NCBI GenBank assembly: GCA_904063045.1
Contig: CAJFCJ010000044.1
Coordinates: 62,001-126,000, forward strand
Length of the DNA stretch: 64,000 bases
Origin: Dimorphilus gyrociliatus
Lineage: Eukaryota > Annelida > Polychaeta > Dinophilidae
Reading direction: 5' to 3'
Shown: piece after piece, positions 10,601 to 23,457 of the stretch
How the letters are laid out: every line of letters begins with the position of its first letter
Position numbering within the stretch: position 1 is the first letter of the stretch
Made by a program: the position numbers and the translations under genes
Notes under the pieces: model-generated
What the model was told of the DNA's origin: nothing
The model's database searches: none
What the model saw: the letters and a program-made list of their open reading frames with translations, nothing else

Positions 10601-12373
10601 GCTAAAGGTTATGTTAATGTTTATTTTTTATTCTTTTAAAATTATTTAAAGCATAATTTACTTTTTAGATTCTGAAGTCATTTTTTTCAATCTGTATAAA
10701 GAAATTATGACTAAGGCAATAACATTAAATGAATTTTACATACAATCCAGATGTCAAACAATTTTTCAGATAAACCATAGTTTTATACCTAACATGACAA
10801 TCACTTCTGAAAAAGCATTTATCATTTTCCTCTAAACAGTTTTTCTCACAAAAATGAGTTTTGCATTTATCTGAAAATATATTTGAATAGTAATTTTGCA
10901 CTTGAAAATTGAAATGAAAAAACACCTCTACAAATTTCTCCTTCATCACTTCCATCAATGCAGTTTTTTTCATTATTGCATACTTTATCTTTTGAGATAC
11001 ATTCACCATTTTTACATTGAAAACTTCAAAAATAATATTTATTTGCTTTGTGGTGTTTTATCCTAAAACTGACCTTGTTATTGGACATTCAAAATCTGTA
11101 ATTTATTTAAAAAGATAGAATTGTCTATGTTTGAAAGAATTTATTTACAGCAATAGATTTCATCACTTCCATCTTGACAATTATTGACATAATTGCAAAG
11201 AAAATTTAAAGACAACTGCTTTCCATTTAAACAAATATATTTATTGTTTATTGTTGACAAACAGTTCACTTCATCTGATTTATCAAAACAATCATATAAT
11301 CCATCACAAACATTGACAATGCTTATGCAATGCATGGAATTTTTACACTGAAATAATCCTTTTGGGCAGTTTTCTATTGGTTTGATTAACAATTTTGAAT
11401 AAATAAATTCCTCATAATTTTCAATATTTGCTATTTTGAGAGATTTGTCAATTATTTAGGTCAAAGAAATAGAATTTAAAATTATTATACTTAGTTTATA
11501 TTGACATAGAAAAGCTGAATATACAACGCTTGTACATTCTTTTGGCTTTAATGTTTCATAATGAATTTGAGTGCATGAGAATTTATCAGAGAACTGTACG
11601 AGTCCTGTCATTGCTTTTTGCATATCTGTTATAGTATACTTTTTTGAATACAGTTCAAAGCTTGTAAAGGGATGATAAAAGAATGTCAGCATTTTAAGGG
11701 TATTAACTATATTTTTTGTTGCTTTTACTTTTGCAAATTGGATTCCCGAGATAGAGCTTCAAGAGCAGTTTCTCTTGTGTAAGATTCTTTAAGAGAGAGA
11801 TTAAGAATAAGTGGATTTTTTATGTTAAGAATCCATGTTTTTATTTAAATGAAATAAGGTAACTTTCATAAATTCTTACTTATTGGAAGAAATGTCAAGC
11901 TTTGTGGAAATTGTTTAGAAGCTTTCAATAAACTGTTTTCCATTGTAATTCTACGCATGTTTGAAAATATATTGTATTCTCCAGGAGATGATATTTCCGG
12001 GAGACTCATGTTCAATCCATTGCAAATATCTTTGGCTTGTGCATGACTATACCTTTTTCTTATGTAATCAGCAATAAGATACGGAGTGATCAATTTATAA
12101 CACTTTTCATCATAGGATATATCACTTTCTTTACAGTCTAGAAAGATTTGTTTTTATAAAAAAAAAATTAAAACACACACATACTATTGATTAGAAGTTT
12201 CTGTTGAGAACATGTGATTTCTAAAGCTCTCATTGGACATAGTTTTGGTGGAGTCCTAGTACATTGTTTCAGTACTGACACATTTTTAGGGCAAGAAAGG
12301 ACAATGCAAACATCATTAAAATGAAAACCAGAAAATATATATTTAGAGTATTTGTATCCAAAATATCTGCAAA

Positions 12374-13984
12374 TCATCTGTATGCATGTATGTATGTATG
12401 TTTATTTAGAGTTCTATGTAAAACAAATCTAACTGGTTGTCCTTTTCTGATAAAGAATGGAAGAGAAACTTGTTTTGTTGCAAAATCAATAAGAGCTCCA
12501 GCATTTTCTAAGAAATCACAACCAAGTATTATAGCCATATCTAGTTTTTCCATAATAAAGAATTCTTGTTCCATAATTCTTCCATTAAATTGAATATTCA
12601 GTTTTGTTTTTCCTTTTGTCTTTAAAGCATTTCCCTCTGCTGAAGTGATGATTGGTAAGCCAGTAGTTTCTTTCTTGATGAATTTAGAATCCATTAACCT
12701 GATTTCTTTTTCTGTAATAAATGACAAAAGTGCTCCTGAATCACATAAAGCAATAACCTCTCTTCCATTATGATTTTTCATTCGAAATTGGAAATCTTTT
12801 CTGCCTTTTACCAAAGAAGTACACTTAAAATGTGCGATTTTCTCTTCTTTGAGATTAAATATTGCCATTCTTCCTTTAGAAATTTCAGTTTCATTAGGTT
12901 CATCAGGTCCAACATGTATTAGTCTGTTAAAGCTGCCTTTTTCATTATTTCCTGCATTTCCATTTCTTTGTTGTTGAAATCTATTTTGAGAAAAAGGTTT
13001 AAATGTATGTTCATTTTGATTTGAGTTACTCTGATTGTTGTCAAATCTCCTTTTGTACTGTTTGAATTCATTTTCGCTTTCTTTTCTTGCATTATCAAAA
13101 AATATTTCTGCTCTTTTTGCCAATTTAATATACTGATTAACTGAGTTAATCTTTCCATCTTTTTCCACATGATTAACAATTTTTCCTTTAAGACCATTCC
13201 TGAATACAGTTAACAGTTGAAGTTCTCTAACTCTTTCAGTAACACAAGCCATTTCAGTAGTATTGAATGGTAGGAATTTTTCCACAAGTTCTTTACTTCT
13301 TCTAACAAAACTTTGGACAGTTTCATCATTGAACTGTCTCAATCTATCAATTTCTTTTTTGTAAGCCATAGGATCTGGATTAAATTCTTCATCCAATGCA
13401 TCCCAAATTTCATTTTCATTTGCCATGGAGGGTAAACTTTCAATAACATCTCTGGCTCTTCCAGTAGTGTATTTTCTCAGCATTCGAACTCTTTTCTCTT
13501 CTGTATCCCAAAGGTTTAATTCACAAGCTGTTTGAAAGTTCCTCTTAAAGGCCCAAGTATCTTTGCTACCAGAATAGGGTCTCAGCAAAGTAGTATTAGG
13601 TTTCTCATTAGCATCAATTAGAAGACTTGCAATTGTCTTTTCCAAAGCATTATCTTGAATGCCATCATAACTGAATTTTGGTTGAGTAGGATCAGGATTA
13701 ACCATACCTTCAGGAATTGTAGCTGCCCCAGTCATCAAATGGTACTTTAAAAAGCTATTACCATCAACTTTGGCTCCACTACTTTTAATTCTCAACATTA
13801 ATTCATTAATTTTTGAAAGATACTCATCTACTTCCTTGGCTCTGGCTTTGTCATTCTCATAAACCAAAATAACATTCATTGAAGTAGCATTGTGGGCTGT
13901 CGACTGCGCCATATTTGTACTTTGTTGTATTGTAATTGTAGGAATTTCTGGTTCGTCACAACTGTAATCGTCCTTTCCAATCAT
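12374..13984 (-). CDS. Gag-like polyprotein with retropepsin domain (truncated)
   Basis: An uninterrupted 536-codon ORF, starting at ATG 13984 just downstream of the LTR. The N-terminal two-thirds is gag-like (charged, with a FKRNFQ...W segment and a basic Asn/Gln-rich nucleocapsid-like stretch near residues 310-345, without an obvious CCHC knuckle). The C-terminal part is a retropepsin-like protease with the active-site motif LCDSGALLSF and a second conserved segment IILGCDFL. The last dozen residues are encoded by flanking microsatellite, so the true polyprotein is cut off. The intact frame suggests recent insertion. It would encode capsid and processing functions only. Confidence 0.8.
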   Translation of the reverse strand: MIGKDDYSCDEPEIPTITIQQSTNMAQSTAHNATSMNVILVYENDKARAKEVDEYLSKINELMLRIKSSGAKVDGNSFLKYHLMTGAATIPEGMVNPDPTQPKFSYDGIQDNALEKTIASLLIDANEKPNTTLLRPYSGSKDTWAFKRNFQTACELNLWDTEEKRVRMLRKYTTGRARDVIESLPSMANENEIWDALDEEFNPDPMAYKKEIDRLRQFNDETVQSFVRRSKELVEKFLPFNTTEMACVTERVRELQLLTVFRNGLKGKIVNHVEKDGKINSVNQYIKLAKRAEIFFDNARKESENEFKQYKRRFDNNQSNSNQNEHTFKPFSQNRFQQQRNGNAGNNEKGSFNRLIHVGPDEPNETEISKGRMAIFNLKEEKIAHFKCTSLVKGRKDFQFRMKNHNGREVIALCDSGALLSFITEKEIRLMDSKFIKKETTGLPIITSAEGNALKTKGKTKLNIQFNGRIMEQEFFIMEKLDMAIILGCDFLENAGALIDFATKQVSLPFFIRKGQPVRFVLHRTLNKHTYIHAYR

Positions 13985-14850
13985 TTACCAACTTGCCAAA
14001 GTACTGGTCCAAATAGAACCTTTAAAGTTCGTCCACAAATAGTCTAACAAAGGCAATTTCGGTAGAAATTGATTAACAAAACACCAGTATTTCGTCCAAA
14101 GAATATGTATTGAGTAAAATGAGCTTCTAGTTCTAAACAAGCTAGTTTAAACAACTAGCTGACGGTTAGAAAACTGAACTATCAACTGTTAATTTCGTAG
14201 GGTTTATATACTCTTTTAAGGGTTGATAGTTCACAAATTTCAATGTTCACAAAAACAAAAGTAACATTTGAAGACAAAGAAAAGTTCTAAATATGGTCAT
14301 GTTTTTATTGTTTTCCTCTTCTAAATAATAGTTGAATTTCGAAGGTTGGAGAGTTGCATAAGATGTAACAATTTTAGTAGGACAAGTCCAACAATCAAGA
14401 AAACATGTAGATTGTATATTTGACCGTTTTTATATTCTACCTTAATAATGATATTCAATTGATTGAGTTAGTAAATTTAGCATCAGCATATAAGGAGGAA
14501 GTATATCTGATTAATGCATGTTAAAAAGAACAGTATTGTGTATACAATACTGTTGAATAGTGAATATAATCTAACCTTAGAATTTAAGCATAATTGATAA
14601 TTAATTGAACTAGTTTTAGTTCGAAATCATAAATTTATGGATTAATAAATTGTAATATTAATGCTAGGTTGCAAATAGCAAATATTCTTTATATAATTCA
14701 ATAGGTTTTATTACTGCATAATGTGTATGCACTGCCCTATGCGAAACTAGGTCACTACTGCTTATCTTTATCAGTGCTATCTGCATAGTACAATACTGGT
14801 TCAATACTACTTCTCTATTGTAGAATATAGCTGACGAATGTATGTGTACA
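12395..14850 (-). mobile_element. LTR-retrotransposon fragment: 5' LTR, leader and gag-protease
   Basis: The LTR begins TGTACACATA at 14850 (read on minus) and runs about 800 bp to near 14030. It is matched by a second copy at 48550-49375 and a relic at 59425-59515. A TATA-like 'gtttatatac' near 14205 could be the LTR promoter. The internal region encodes gag plus an aspartic protease and stops around 12400 in a CATA microsatellite; no reverse transcriptase, integrase or 3' LTR is present. It lies inside gene A and in the same orientation. Truncated, non-autonomous copy. Confidence 0.8.
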
Positions 14851-15912
14851 GATGTTAACCTGGGGAAAATGGTACTAGCATTTTTTCCCATTGGATTTCT
14901 TATTCCAGAAATTTCAAATTCAAATTGTTTGTCTATTTCAAAAAAAATTCAAAATCTCTCTCACTCTCTCTTAGTGATGAATATTAAAATTTTACCAAAA
15001 CAATAAAAGTTTTTGAATTTATAATCAGTTGAATTGAATATTTTAAATTGAGTTAAATCTCCATAGAATATTTCTCTTTCTATCTTTTTCTTATGATATG
15101 GTATGTTTAAATGATATACTTTATTACAAGTTTCATATTTGAATTATTCTAAATCAGATGGAATATAAATGTAGCTTTTATCTTTATATCTAACTTTTGT
15201 TTGCAAATTTTGTTCATATTTTGTAAATTGAATAAGAACTTTATCAAAAAGAAAGAAAATTATCTTTTTTTTAAAAGAAAAACAAAAAAAAGCAGTTTAT
15301 ACATGGAATATTTCTCTTAAAACAGACAACTCTAAATATGTTGAATTTTTCCCAAGTTTTATTGCATAGGCAAAGACAACTTTAGAAAAACAAAAGAAAA
15401 ATATTCTTGTTAAAGAAATATATCATTTTTGCTTATATTTTAAAATAATGTATACATCACTACTGTTTCACTTGTATGTTTATAATAGAGATGTGCCATT
15501 AATGACTCTAAAATATATAATAGAAGAGAATTTATAGAAAATAGGAAAATTTCTTTGTTTTTTCTTCATTTTTACTTTTATATGTTGTAAATAGAAATGG
15601 GATACTCAAATGTTCATCAAAAATTGAATTCCTTGAACATAGCATTGCTCCAATATTAAAATAATATTCATGAGCTTCCTTATTAGAAATAGTATATGGT
15701 ATAACTGTTAAAATTCTTTCATCAGAAAAAAGAACATTGTATGTAGCAGAATTTTCATTTTCGTCAACAGGATCACTAAGAGATAATCTTGAATAATTTC
15801 TATCAAATTTTTTGACAAAATGTGAATTGCAGAATGTAAACTCTTTCTCATTTGATAAAACGTCATTAATTGATAATGTAAAAATTGAAAATAATTTTAA
15901 AAAGTGAAGCAT

Positions 15913-16093
15913 TCCGCTCTTGAAAAAATTGAATAAAACAATTCAAAAAACACATGATTATATTAAGTTTTTGTTATTTTATATCATTTAAATTGTACTT
16001 TCTTTCAAATTTCCTTTTCTGTTAGAATTACAATTTGATATGATCTCTCTCTCTCTCTCTCTCTCTCACTCCTTCTCTTTTCAACTTTTAAAA
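15913..16093. promoter_or_regulatory. Shared divergent promoter region of receptor genes A and B
   Basis: 181 bp separate the ATG of gene A (minus, 15912) from the ATG of gene B (plus, 16094). A (CT)n microsatellite lies at 16041-16067, next to gene B. No clear TATA box could be assigned. The head-to-head layout implies one bidirectional promoter; this is inferred from position only. Confidence 0.5.
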
Positions 16094-19000
16094 ATGATTT
16101 TGAAATATACAGTTTCTTTTATCTTCAATTCTTTTATAGTATTTTATCAAGTTGATTGTAGAATTTTAGAATTTACACCTTGCCAACATGTTGTATATTC
16201 CAGAGGTTATAGAAATAAGGAATTTAAAATGGGTGAGATAATTAGGAATACTACTCATCAAATAACGGCTTTTATTGTAATAAGAAATCATAAATGGAAC
16301 ATTACATATAAATTGGCATTTATATCTTCATATTTTAAAAATAAAGACACATATTTTTCATTGGGAAATGATATTTGTAAACAAAATGGCTACGATCCTT
16401 TGTATAATATTATAGAGAAGGATTTTGAAACATCCAGTATAAGATAAAAAACACACCTTTTATTTTTAACCTATTTTTGTGTCTGATAAATTTTTCTTAT
16501 TAAATAAAAACCAGGTGAAAACATTGCACTACTTAAAAATAGAAAAGTTGGCATTAAATTTTCCAAAATGATGATATGAATAATAAATTAATTGATAATT
16601 TTCTTTGGTATGCAGAGAAAATATCGTGTAGTGTTCCAAAAATCAAGAAAATGTTCTCCTAATGGTCCTTTTAAACATGTTTTACTAATTACTTGCTGGA
16701 AAACTAATATAATATGTAAAAAAATAGAATTTTACGAATTTCCTACTTTTTGTAATTAAATATGAAAATTTTTGCTATAATTCTAGATTTTTACAGTTGG
16801 AGAAGAAAATTCAAATATGTTGACAATAGGATAATATTTGCAAGAATCAATAAAAAAAGTTATTTGATTTCAAGTGAAAATATGACTATAAAAAATTTAT
16901 GTGAGAAAAGGTACATCTTGGATTCAACAGTTTATGCGTCTGGAAATCCAAGAACAAATTGTTTCTATGGTAATGAAACACATTATCAACTGTATACATA
17001 TTCGAGAATTAAGCAATGTAAAACCTATAAAAAGTGTAATTCTGGCAAAGAAGGTCAGTAGTATTGTTAACTGTTTTATAATGGAAAAATATCTTTAAAT
17101 TTGATTCTAAAAGACATATCAGAATATAAATATAGATTTATACCATATCCAAAAGAGAATAGTTCATTTATACCTTTAATTATTTCAAAGAAATATGGCG
17201 CATTTAAAATTTACACTAAAAGTTCCAGTTACAATAGAATGATTCTCATTCTACTCTGCAAACATTTAAATTTTACATCAACAAACCATAGAAAGATTTT
17301 AAGGTGTCCTAAAGGGATGGCAGTTATAAGTTCTTCGCAAATTGCTTCTTTAGTTTGTCCTGATGAGATTAAATCGATACTTGATTGTCATTTTATGAGA
17401 TGGACCAAATTTAGTGATAGACATTTTTGTATAATAAATTGCCAAGAAAGAATAATAAATGAAAAATTTCGATTTGTTTTGGATAATTTTGCAATAATAT
17501 ACAAAAATGGCTACCAACAGTCGATGAAACAATATTCAAGTATTACTGGGCGTTTAGAAATGAATTTCTACAATGTATGGTCTAATGTTAATGTTAATCC
17601 ACTCTCATATAAAGCATTGGAGGTACTTGTCTTCTATTTTCTTCTCTTCTTTCTTTCTTCTAAAAGTATCTTTTACAGTTGATTTGTAATTACTTTAATT
17701 TTACTTATTCATCATTTGTCAATGTTTTCAAGTATCCATTTGTCAGAGCTATGCCATTTTTTGTTCAATGCGATAATTGTACTGATTTGGAATGTTGTTC
17801 TATTGAAATAAATACAAGAAAATCTTTATCTTGGAAAACACTTGGACAATTGGAAATTAATTGTAGGAAAGATTCAGTATATCCGAAGAGTTTGTAGCCT
17901 TATTCTCCATATTAGTCACGTGATAAATATGTTTTGTTCCATAGCTTGCTCAAAAGAAAATGATTTTAGATTTAATGATAAATGTTACTCTATCCATCAC
18001 CTGAAAAATGAATCGTATTTATTTGAGAGAGGAGCAAAATTTAAAATGTTTGACAATTTTCCAACAAGGCAAGAAATGAATGATATTTGCAAGTCAGAGG
18101 GAAAAATTATGTTTAGCCCTGATTATTTGGAAGAAATTGCTTTTTTTGACTATATTAAAAAAGTAATTCTTACAATAGCAAGTTTTGGACCAATTCTTAA
18201 ACTACCTTTTGGTTAGATGGTGTTGTCTTTTTTTGCAATCTGAATATTTGATTCCGTTTTCTGATTCATTTAGAATATAATACACCAAAGGAAGTAACTG
18301 GAATGTCTGGATATCTTAAGCCAAAGTTAGTTAGATTTATCATCATTTTTCATAATATTTAGTGCCATTCTTCTTCTTCTTCTCCTACACTCCTTCTATA
18401 GTCTGAATGGAAGGGACCAGATTACTACACATTATGACAATCTATATATATATCATGACAAAGGTTCATGTCTATATCTTTACAATTATATAATTTTGAA
18501 TAGAAAATGCGAAGATGAACAAGTCAAAGTTTTTATGTGTGAAGAGTCATTTGGTAATAATTAACACAATTAGTTGAAGAACAAAATTTCCCCTCAGAGT
18601 GTATAAAAGTTGTGAGTTAGAAAAAACCTTTTCAATTAGGTCAAGATCAAATATGAAGATTAGATTAAGAATTTAAAATATGTTTGGGGAATATTTTGTA
18701 GCTTCTTTTGCTATTTTGTTGTCAATTTTCTCATTAACAATCCTGTGTTAGACGAACTGGCTAGAAAAAGTTTATTTAGTGCTGATAGACTACTAATACC
18801 AACAATAGTTGAATGTCCATTAGGCTTTTTCACTTGTCAGACATATAAGTTTTGTCTTGCAATGATATATTTATGTGATGGTAAGAACAATTGTTTTGAC
18901 GGAAGTGACGAAAGAGATTGTCCTGATAAAAATGAATTTCAATGCAAAAATGGACAACATATACCTACCCAATTTGTTTGTGATTTTTTAAATAATTGCA

Positions 19001-22000
19001 AAGATAGTTCAGATGAATCAGACTGCTCATTTGAATTAATAACTGAATCAAAGAACTCAACGAATGCTGAAAGGTGTTGAAATTGTGTAGATTAAAATTT
19101 ATTTTCAACACTATTATCATTTTGTTTGTTGATTAACAGATTTCAATGCAAAAATGGACAAATAATTACACAAGAGCAGAGATGTAATAACGTTTTGAAT
19201 TGTTTTGACAGTAGTGATGAAGATAGCCAATGTCGAGGTGAACTAGTCTCACAAAATCAACTAAATGATATATATCTTTTTTAATAGAAAGATGTAAAAC
19301 TTTGATATTTTGCGATAATTTTTGTATGCCAAAAGAGTTTATTTGCGACATGGAAATTGATTGTAAAAATTATGAGGATGAGGGTAAATCCATGTGTGAA
19401 AATCCAGCTGAGAATTTAAGCTTTAAATATGAATTGGGACAACATCAAAACAAAAATAGAACTTACTTTTGCCGAGTAGTGTATAATTCTTTAGGCAAAA
19501 TACAAACGAGACCTAATTTTCCAAAATACGATTTGAGAGATTGCAAGAATTTCACATGTATGGCTGGCGAATATCAATGCGCCGAAAAGAATTATTGTAT
19601 TCCATTGAATAAACTATGTGATAATATATTTCACTGTTTTCTGGGAGATGATGAAGCAGATTGCAGTATTTCTTTCTTTCCTTCTTTCTTTCTATCAATC
19701 ATTATACTTTTATAAATAGACAATTTTCATCCACATTCAACATTCTTGTGTACATTTGACCATGTGTTTTTAAACATCTCGAAACTCTGTGATGGAATTA
19801 TTGATTGTCAAAGAGGAGAAGATGAAATATTCTGTTATGATTTCCATACATTCATTTGCCCAAAATTCTGTAATTGTAATAATTTAGCAATTATTAAATG
19901 CTCAAATGAAGAAAATAATGAAATTGATAAACTGTCATTTAGTCATGGTATAAAAACAATGATTTTAATGAGTATATCACAAAATATAATTATAGATCTT
20001 AAAAAGAGTTTAACATTAACAAATTTACAATATGAAAGTAGTAATCTATTAGAAATTCCAAAATTGTTCACACCAAATCTTATCATTTTAAGTTTAAGAA
20101 ATAATAGTATAAAAAGGATTAATGGCACAGATATTTCCAGTTTAAATATTCTTCAACACTTACATCTAAGTGAAAATCCTTTTACAAACATTCCTTCATC
20201 TTTTCTGAATGACGCAAGAAGATTATTATTTTTGAATTTAACTGAAACCAAATTAAATAGTATTAATAATAATCTTTTTAGTAATTTAACAAATTTAATT
20301 ACATTAGAAATGATAAATTGTAAATTTCAACAATTTAGTGATGATCCATTTGGTAAATTGGAAAAATTGGAATATTTATTCATGATGAATACAAAATTAC
20401 CAAAATTCTTAAATTTAAATTTAATACGTAATTTAAAATCGTTAAAAAGATTATATTCTGAAAGTTTTCTTTTATGTTGTATGACTAAAAAGTTTAAGTT
20501 AAATGTTGAAAAATGTCTGCCAGATGAATCAGTTATAAAAATTTGTGCTGATTTAATTGGTTCACAATCGCTTAGAATTGCAATCTGGATTATTGTATTT
20601 ATGGGAACAACTGGAAATCTATTGGCAATTTATACTCAGATAAAATCATTTAAATCATCTTCTGTCTTTTTTCTAGTACTTCATAGTTTTGATCTATTAT
20701 TAAGTATCTATCTAACAATAATTGCCATAGCTGATATATATTATAAAGGTGTTTACATTGAGTATGACTCACAATGGAGATTTGGTCCTATCTGTACACT
20801 ATGTGGTTTTATAGTTAATTTATCAATTATTTTATCAAATTTCTCATTACTTTTAATAACATTTGAAAGATATTGCGTAATATGCAAACCGTTAATTCAT
20901 AAGAAATACTTTTATCAAACAATTAATTATGTTTATATTGCTTCAATTCCTCTACTCTTTGGAATAATTACAACAATAACACCGTATTTTCTCTTTGAGG
21001 TTAGACATAGAATATTAAGAATGGGCGGGATGTAGGAGGGAAGGGGGATGGCACGCCTTTTGTTTTAATTTTCCTATAACGAACCTTTGTAGGACTATTT
21101 CTCAAGATCAGTTGTCTGTTTCTCTCTACACATTACATCGGAAAGGGTGGAAGGATGGCAATATTCATTTATAACATTCAATCTTTTTATCATTTTTCAA
21201 ATAATCATTCTAACCTTTTTCTATTTTCAAATAATAAGAGAAATATGGAAGTCAAAAAAAATTAATAAGAAACAATTTAAAAAGAGAATTTTAAATATAA
21301 TAAAAAGCAGTCTAATAATAGTTATAACAAATACTGTGTGCTTTTTTCCAGTTGCAATTTTAGGTATAAAGATAATAGACAAATTTAATAAATTAACATA
21401 GAGATAATCTCTTTTTGTAGGATTTATGGCACTGAATAAAAATCATTCAATAGATGAACGAGTCTATCCTTGGATTATAATACTACTTATTCCATTAAAT
21501 TCAATGTTTAATCCCTACATCTATTGCGCGACAGTGCTAATAGAGTACTTGAAAAATAAAGTCAAAGCTAGATTGCAGACGATTAATTACATGTAAAACA
21601 TATGAGAAAAAAATTATATATTTAAATGATTTAAATTGAATTTCCTGCCAATTTTTATTATTTTATTTTACAGACAAAAATGTCTCACTAATGCAGAATA
21701 TGAAGCAAAAAGAAAATGTGAGTTCTATTTTCAATACTTTCTCTTTCATGTAATACAAATTTGATATATTTAAAGTTCAAGCATTATTTACTGTCTTATA
21801 TGAAAACGGCATATTATTTGATGCTCAATATAAAAATAGTAGATTTGAGAGTTATGACAATGATGATATAGATCTAAAAAGCTTTTTGAATTTGGCAATT
21901 AACATATCCAACGGTCTAAACTCTGCTCATCTATTATCACTTGGATTAAAAGATTCAAAAAATTTGGTTGTTTTGCACTTTAAAGTGAAATGTAATTGGA

Positions 22001-22125
22001 AAAATTCAGTATTTGTTATACCTCTAAGCGAGTTTGAAATAAGAAGAGATAATGCCAAAAATCATGAAGATATACTGAAGTATGGAAAATTCATTCGAAA
22101 GTATCTTAATTATTATGATAAATGA
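16094..22125 (+). CDS. LGR/GRL101-type receptor B: SRCR, CTLD, 6 LDLa, LRR, 7TM, kinase-like tail
   Basis: Best-preserved of three paralogues; about 18-20 exons, short introns. Signal peptide at 16094-16159. SRCR-like domains at about 16160-17480. A clear SRCR is split over 17539-17622 and 17679-17880 (GRLEM...LICNYFNF...LEINC). C-type-lectin-like domain in 17945-18555. Six LDLa repeats run from 18808 to 19830 (CDGKNNCFDGSDERDC and similar), followed by an LRRNT Cys cluster and about seven LRRs (19860-20500). TM1-TM4 run to 20998 with ERY (20868-20876); TM5-TM6 lie at 21093-21365 and TM7 with NPYIY at 21420-21590. The tail at 21780-22125 resembles a degenerate kinase C-lobe without catalytic Asp motifs. 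ATG 16094 is preferred over 16040, which would translate the CT microsatellite. Plasma-membrane receptor; ligand unknown. Conserved ERY and NPxxY argue for G-protein signalling. Confidence 0.82.
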
Positions 22126-23255
22126 TAATAACAAACATTTCCTACAATTTTCATTCAAAAAACTATTTCTTTTCTTTTAATTTTAATAAATAATAAAATA
22201 AAGAATATAGATATATTTTAATAAATTATACATATTTTTGAGGGAATTTTTAAACACTAGATGGCTCTCTATACAGCTGAATTCCATTGTAAACGCAAAC
22301 ACAATACAACAAAGTACAATTAGAGTTAGGAACTGCTTCCTCAGTCAATTTTTCAATACAGACAATTCATCAAATGTATTCTCAACGGAGTTTGTCTTAT
22401 CTTCAACTGATAAAAATGTTTGAGATAAGAAAAATTTCTGTAATGTTATACAGCTTCTCAAATGCCATTGTAACTTTTGTTCTTTTGGCAATTAGATGTA
22501 CAAAATGTCAGCCACGAACGCATACTAATTCAATGTGGAGAGAGAAGATATTCGCATTTAAAATCCATTCCATTAATTTATTGCTCAGTTCAAACCCTCT
22601 ACTGCATTGAGAATTCGTTGATTTATCGACAATGTTGATTGGTCTTTTTTCTATTATTTTGAATATTGGTCAAAGAATTGAAAGATAAATGAAAAATTTG
22701 TACATAAACAAACCTGCTTTCGCCAAAAGGTACTAAGTATCATAAGAAAAAGACTTAGAGGAGCATTCCTTGTTCAACTGAAACATATGACTTTTTTTCA
22801 TAGAATAATCGTCTAACAGTTTAATTAAATACGATATTCTTAATGTCTTACTTATTGATACAAATAATCATTTTGTCAATGCAAAACCTTTTCGTTTCAT
22901 GAGAAACACTATTGGAAAAAAAATTTCACAAAAACAATGAATAATAATTACTAAAGACATTTTTCCAACTTTTGAAATGTCTAATCTCTCATAGAACCAA
23001 ATATTACAATTGTCATCAATATTTCACGCAAATTAAATACTTGAAAAAATGAGACATGATTATTTGATGATAAATGCTACATTTAATCCAAAATATTTTC
23101 AATATTATCAATACAAATACTAAGAAAGCATGAATATATTGGAAAAACAGAGAAACATACCAGCACTATTCATTGACCATTTTAAATAAAATGAACAAAA
23201 ACATTATCTATATTTCGATTATTCTATCAATTTTCATTATATATATAAATATATG
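22126..23255. other. Intergenic, convergent 3' ends of genes B and C
   Basis: AT-rich. Short ORFs at 22238-22610 show no recognisable domain or splice pattern. No repeat family identified before the ribozyme-family copy at 23256. Confidence 0.5.
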
Positions 23256-23457
23256 GTACGTCGAGTAGGTAGGAATTAAGAAAAAAATTTTTGAAAATTT
23301 TTTGAAAAATTTTTTCTGTTGGAAATTGTTTTAAACGTCGATTTTGGTGTATTTTTTCTTTGACTGCTTCCCAAAATCAACTGGGACTCTTGAAATGTGA
23401 GAATCCTGTTTCTCTTTTTTGATTTAATCAAAAAAAAAACCCTTTGCAAACCCTAAA
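23256..23457 (+). mobile_element. Hammerhead-family repeat, copy 2, lacking the ribozyme core
   Basis: Matches copy 1 (6586-6767) from GGTA onward to the 'tttgcaaac' end. Similarity begins within about four bases of the predicted ribozyme cleavage site; no CTGANGA or GAAA core lies upstream. This is what a reinserted, self-cleaved RNA would look like. It sits just beyond the stop codon of gene C. Confidence 0.72.

Larger units (their letters stand above)
7777..15912 (-). pseudogene. LGR-type receptor gene A (SRCR/CTLD/LDLa/LRR/7TM/kinase-like), damaged
   Basis: Paralogue of genes B and C. ATG at 15912 opens a signal peptide and an SRCR-like exon (15532-15912). A second SRCR-like exon near 15040-15270 contains in-frame TAA (15144-15146). 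An LTR-retrotransposon fragment (12395-14850) follows. Then come an SRCR C-terminal half (12190-12377, ICRYFGY...LSCP...C), a C-type-lectin-like domain (about 11480-12120), six LDLa repeats (about 11390 down to 10150), and LRRs with helices TM1-TM4 in one long exon (8981-10213). After a 53-nt intron (8928-8980), TM5-TM7 run to about 8470. A kinase-like tail follows (8150 down to 7980, intron, then an exon from about 7903 to TGA at 7777). The DRY-type motif and NPxxY are lost, and TAA at 8625-8627 cuts the TM region unless spliced out. Probably a pseudogene or strongly divergent. Confidence 0.72.

Noticed and set aside
12321-12593. Plus-strand ORF of 90 codons
   Set aside because: Antisense to the gag-protease ORF and gene A exon; no domain of its own.
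16040-16093. Upstream in-frame ATG for receptor gene B
   Set aside because: It would translate the (CT)n microsatellite into a Ser/Leu run; ATG 16094 directly starts a normal signal peptide.
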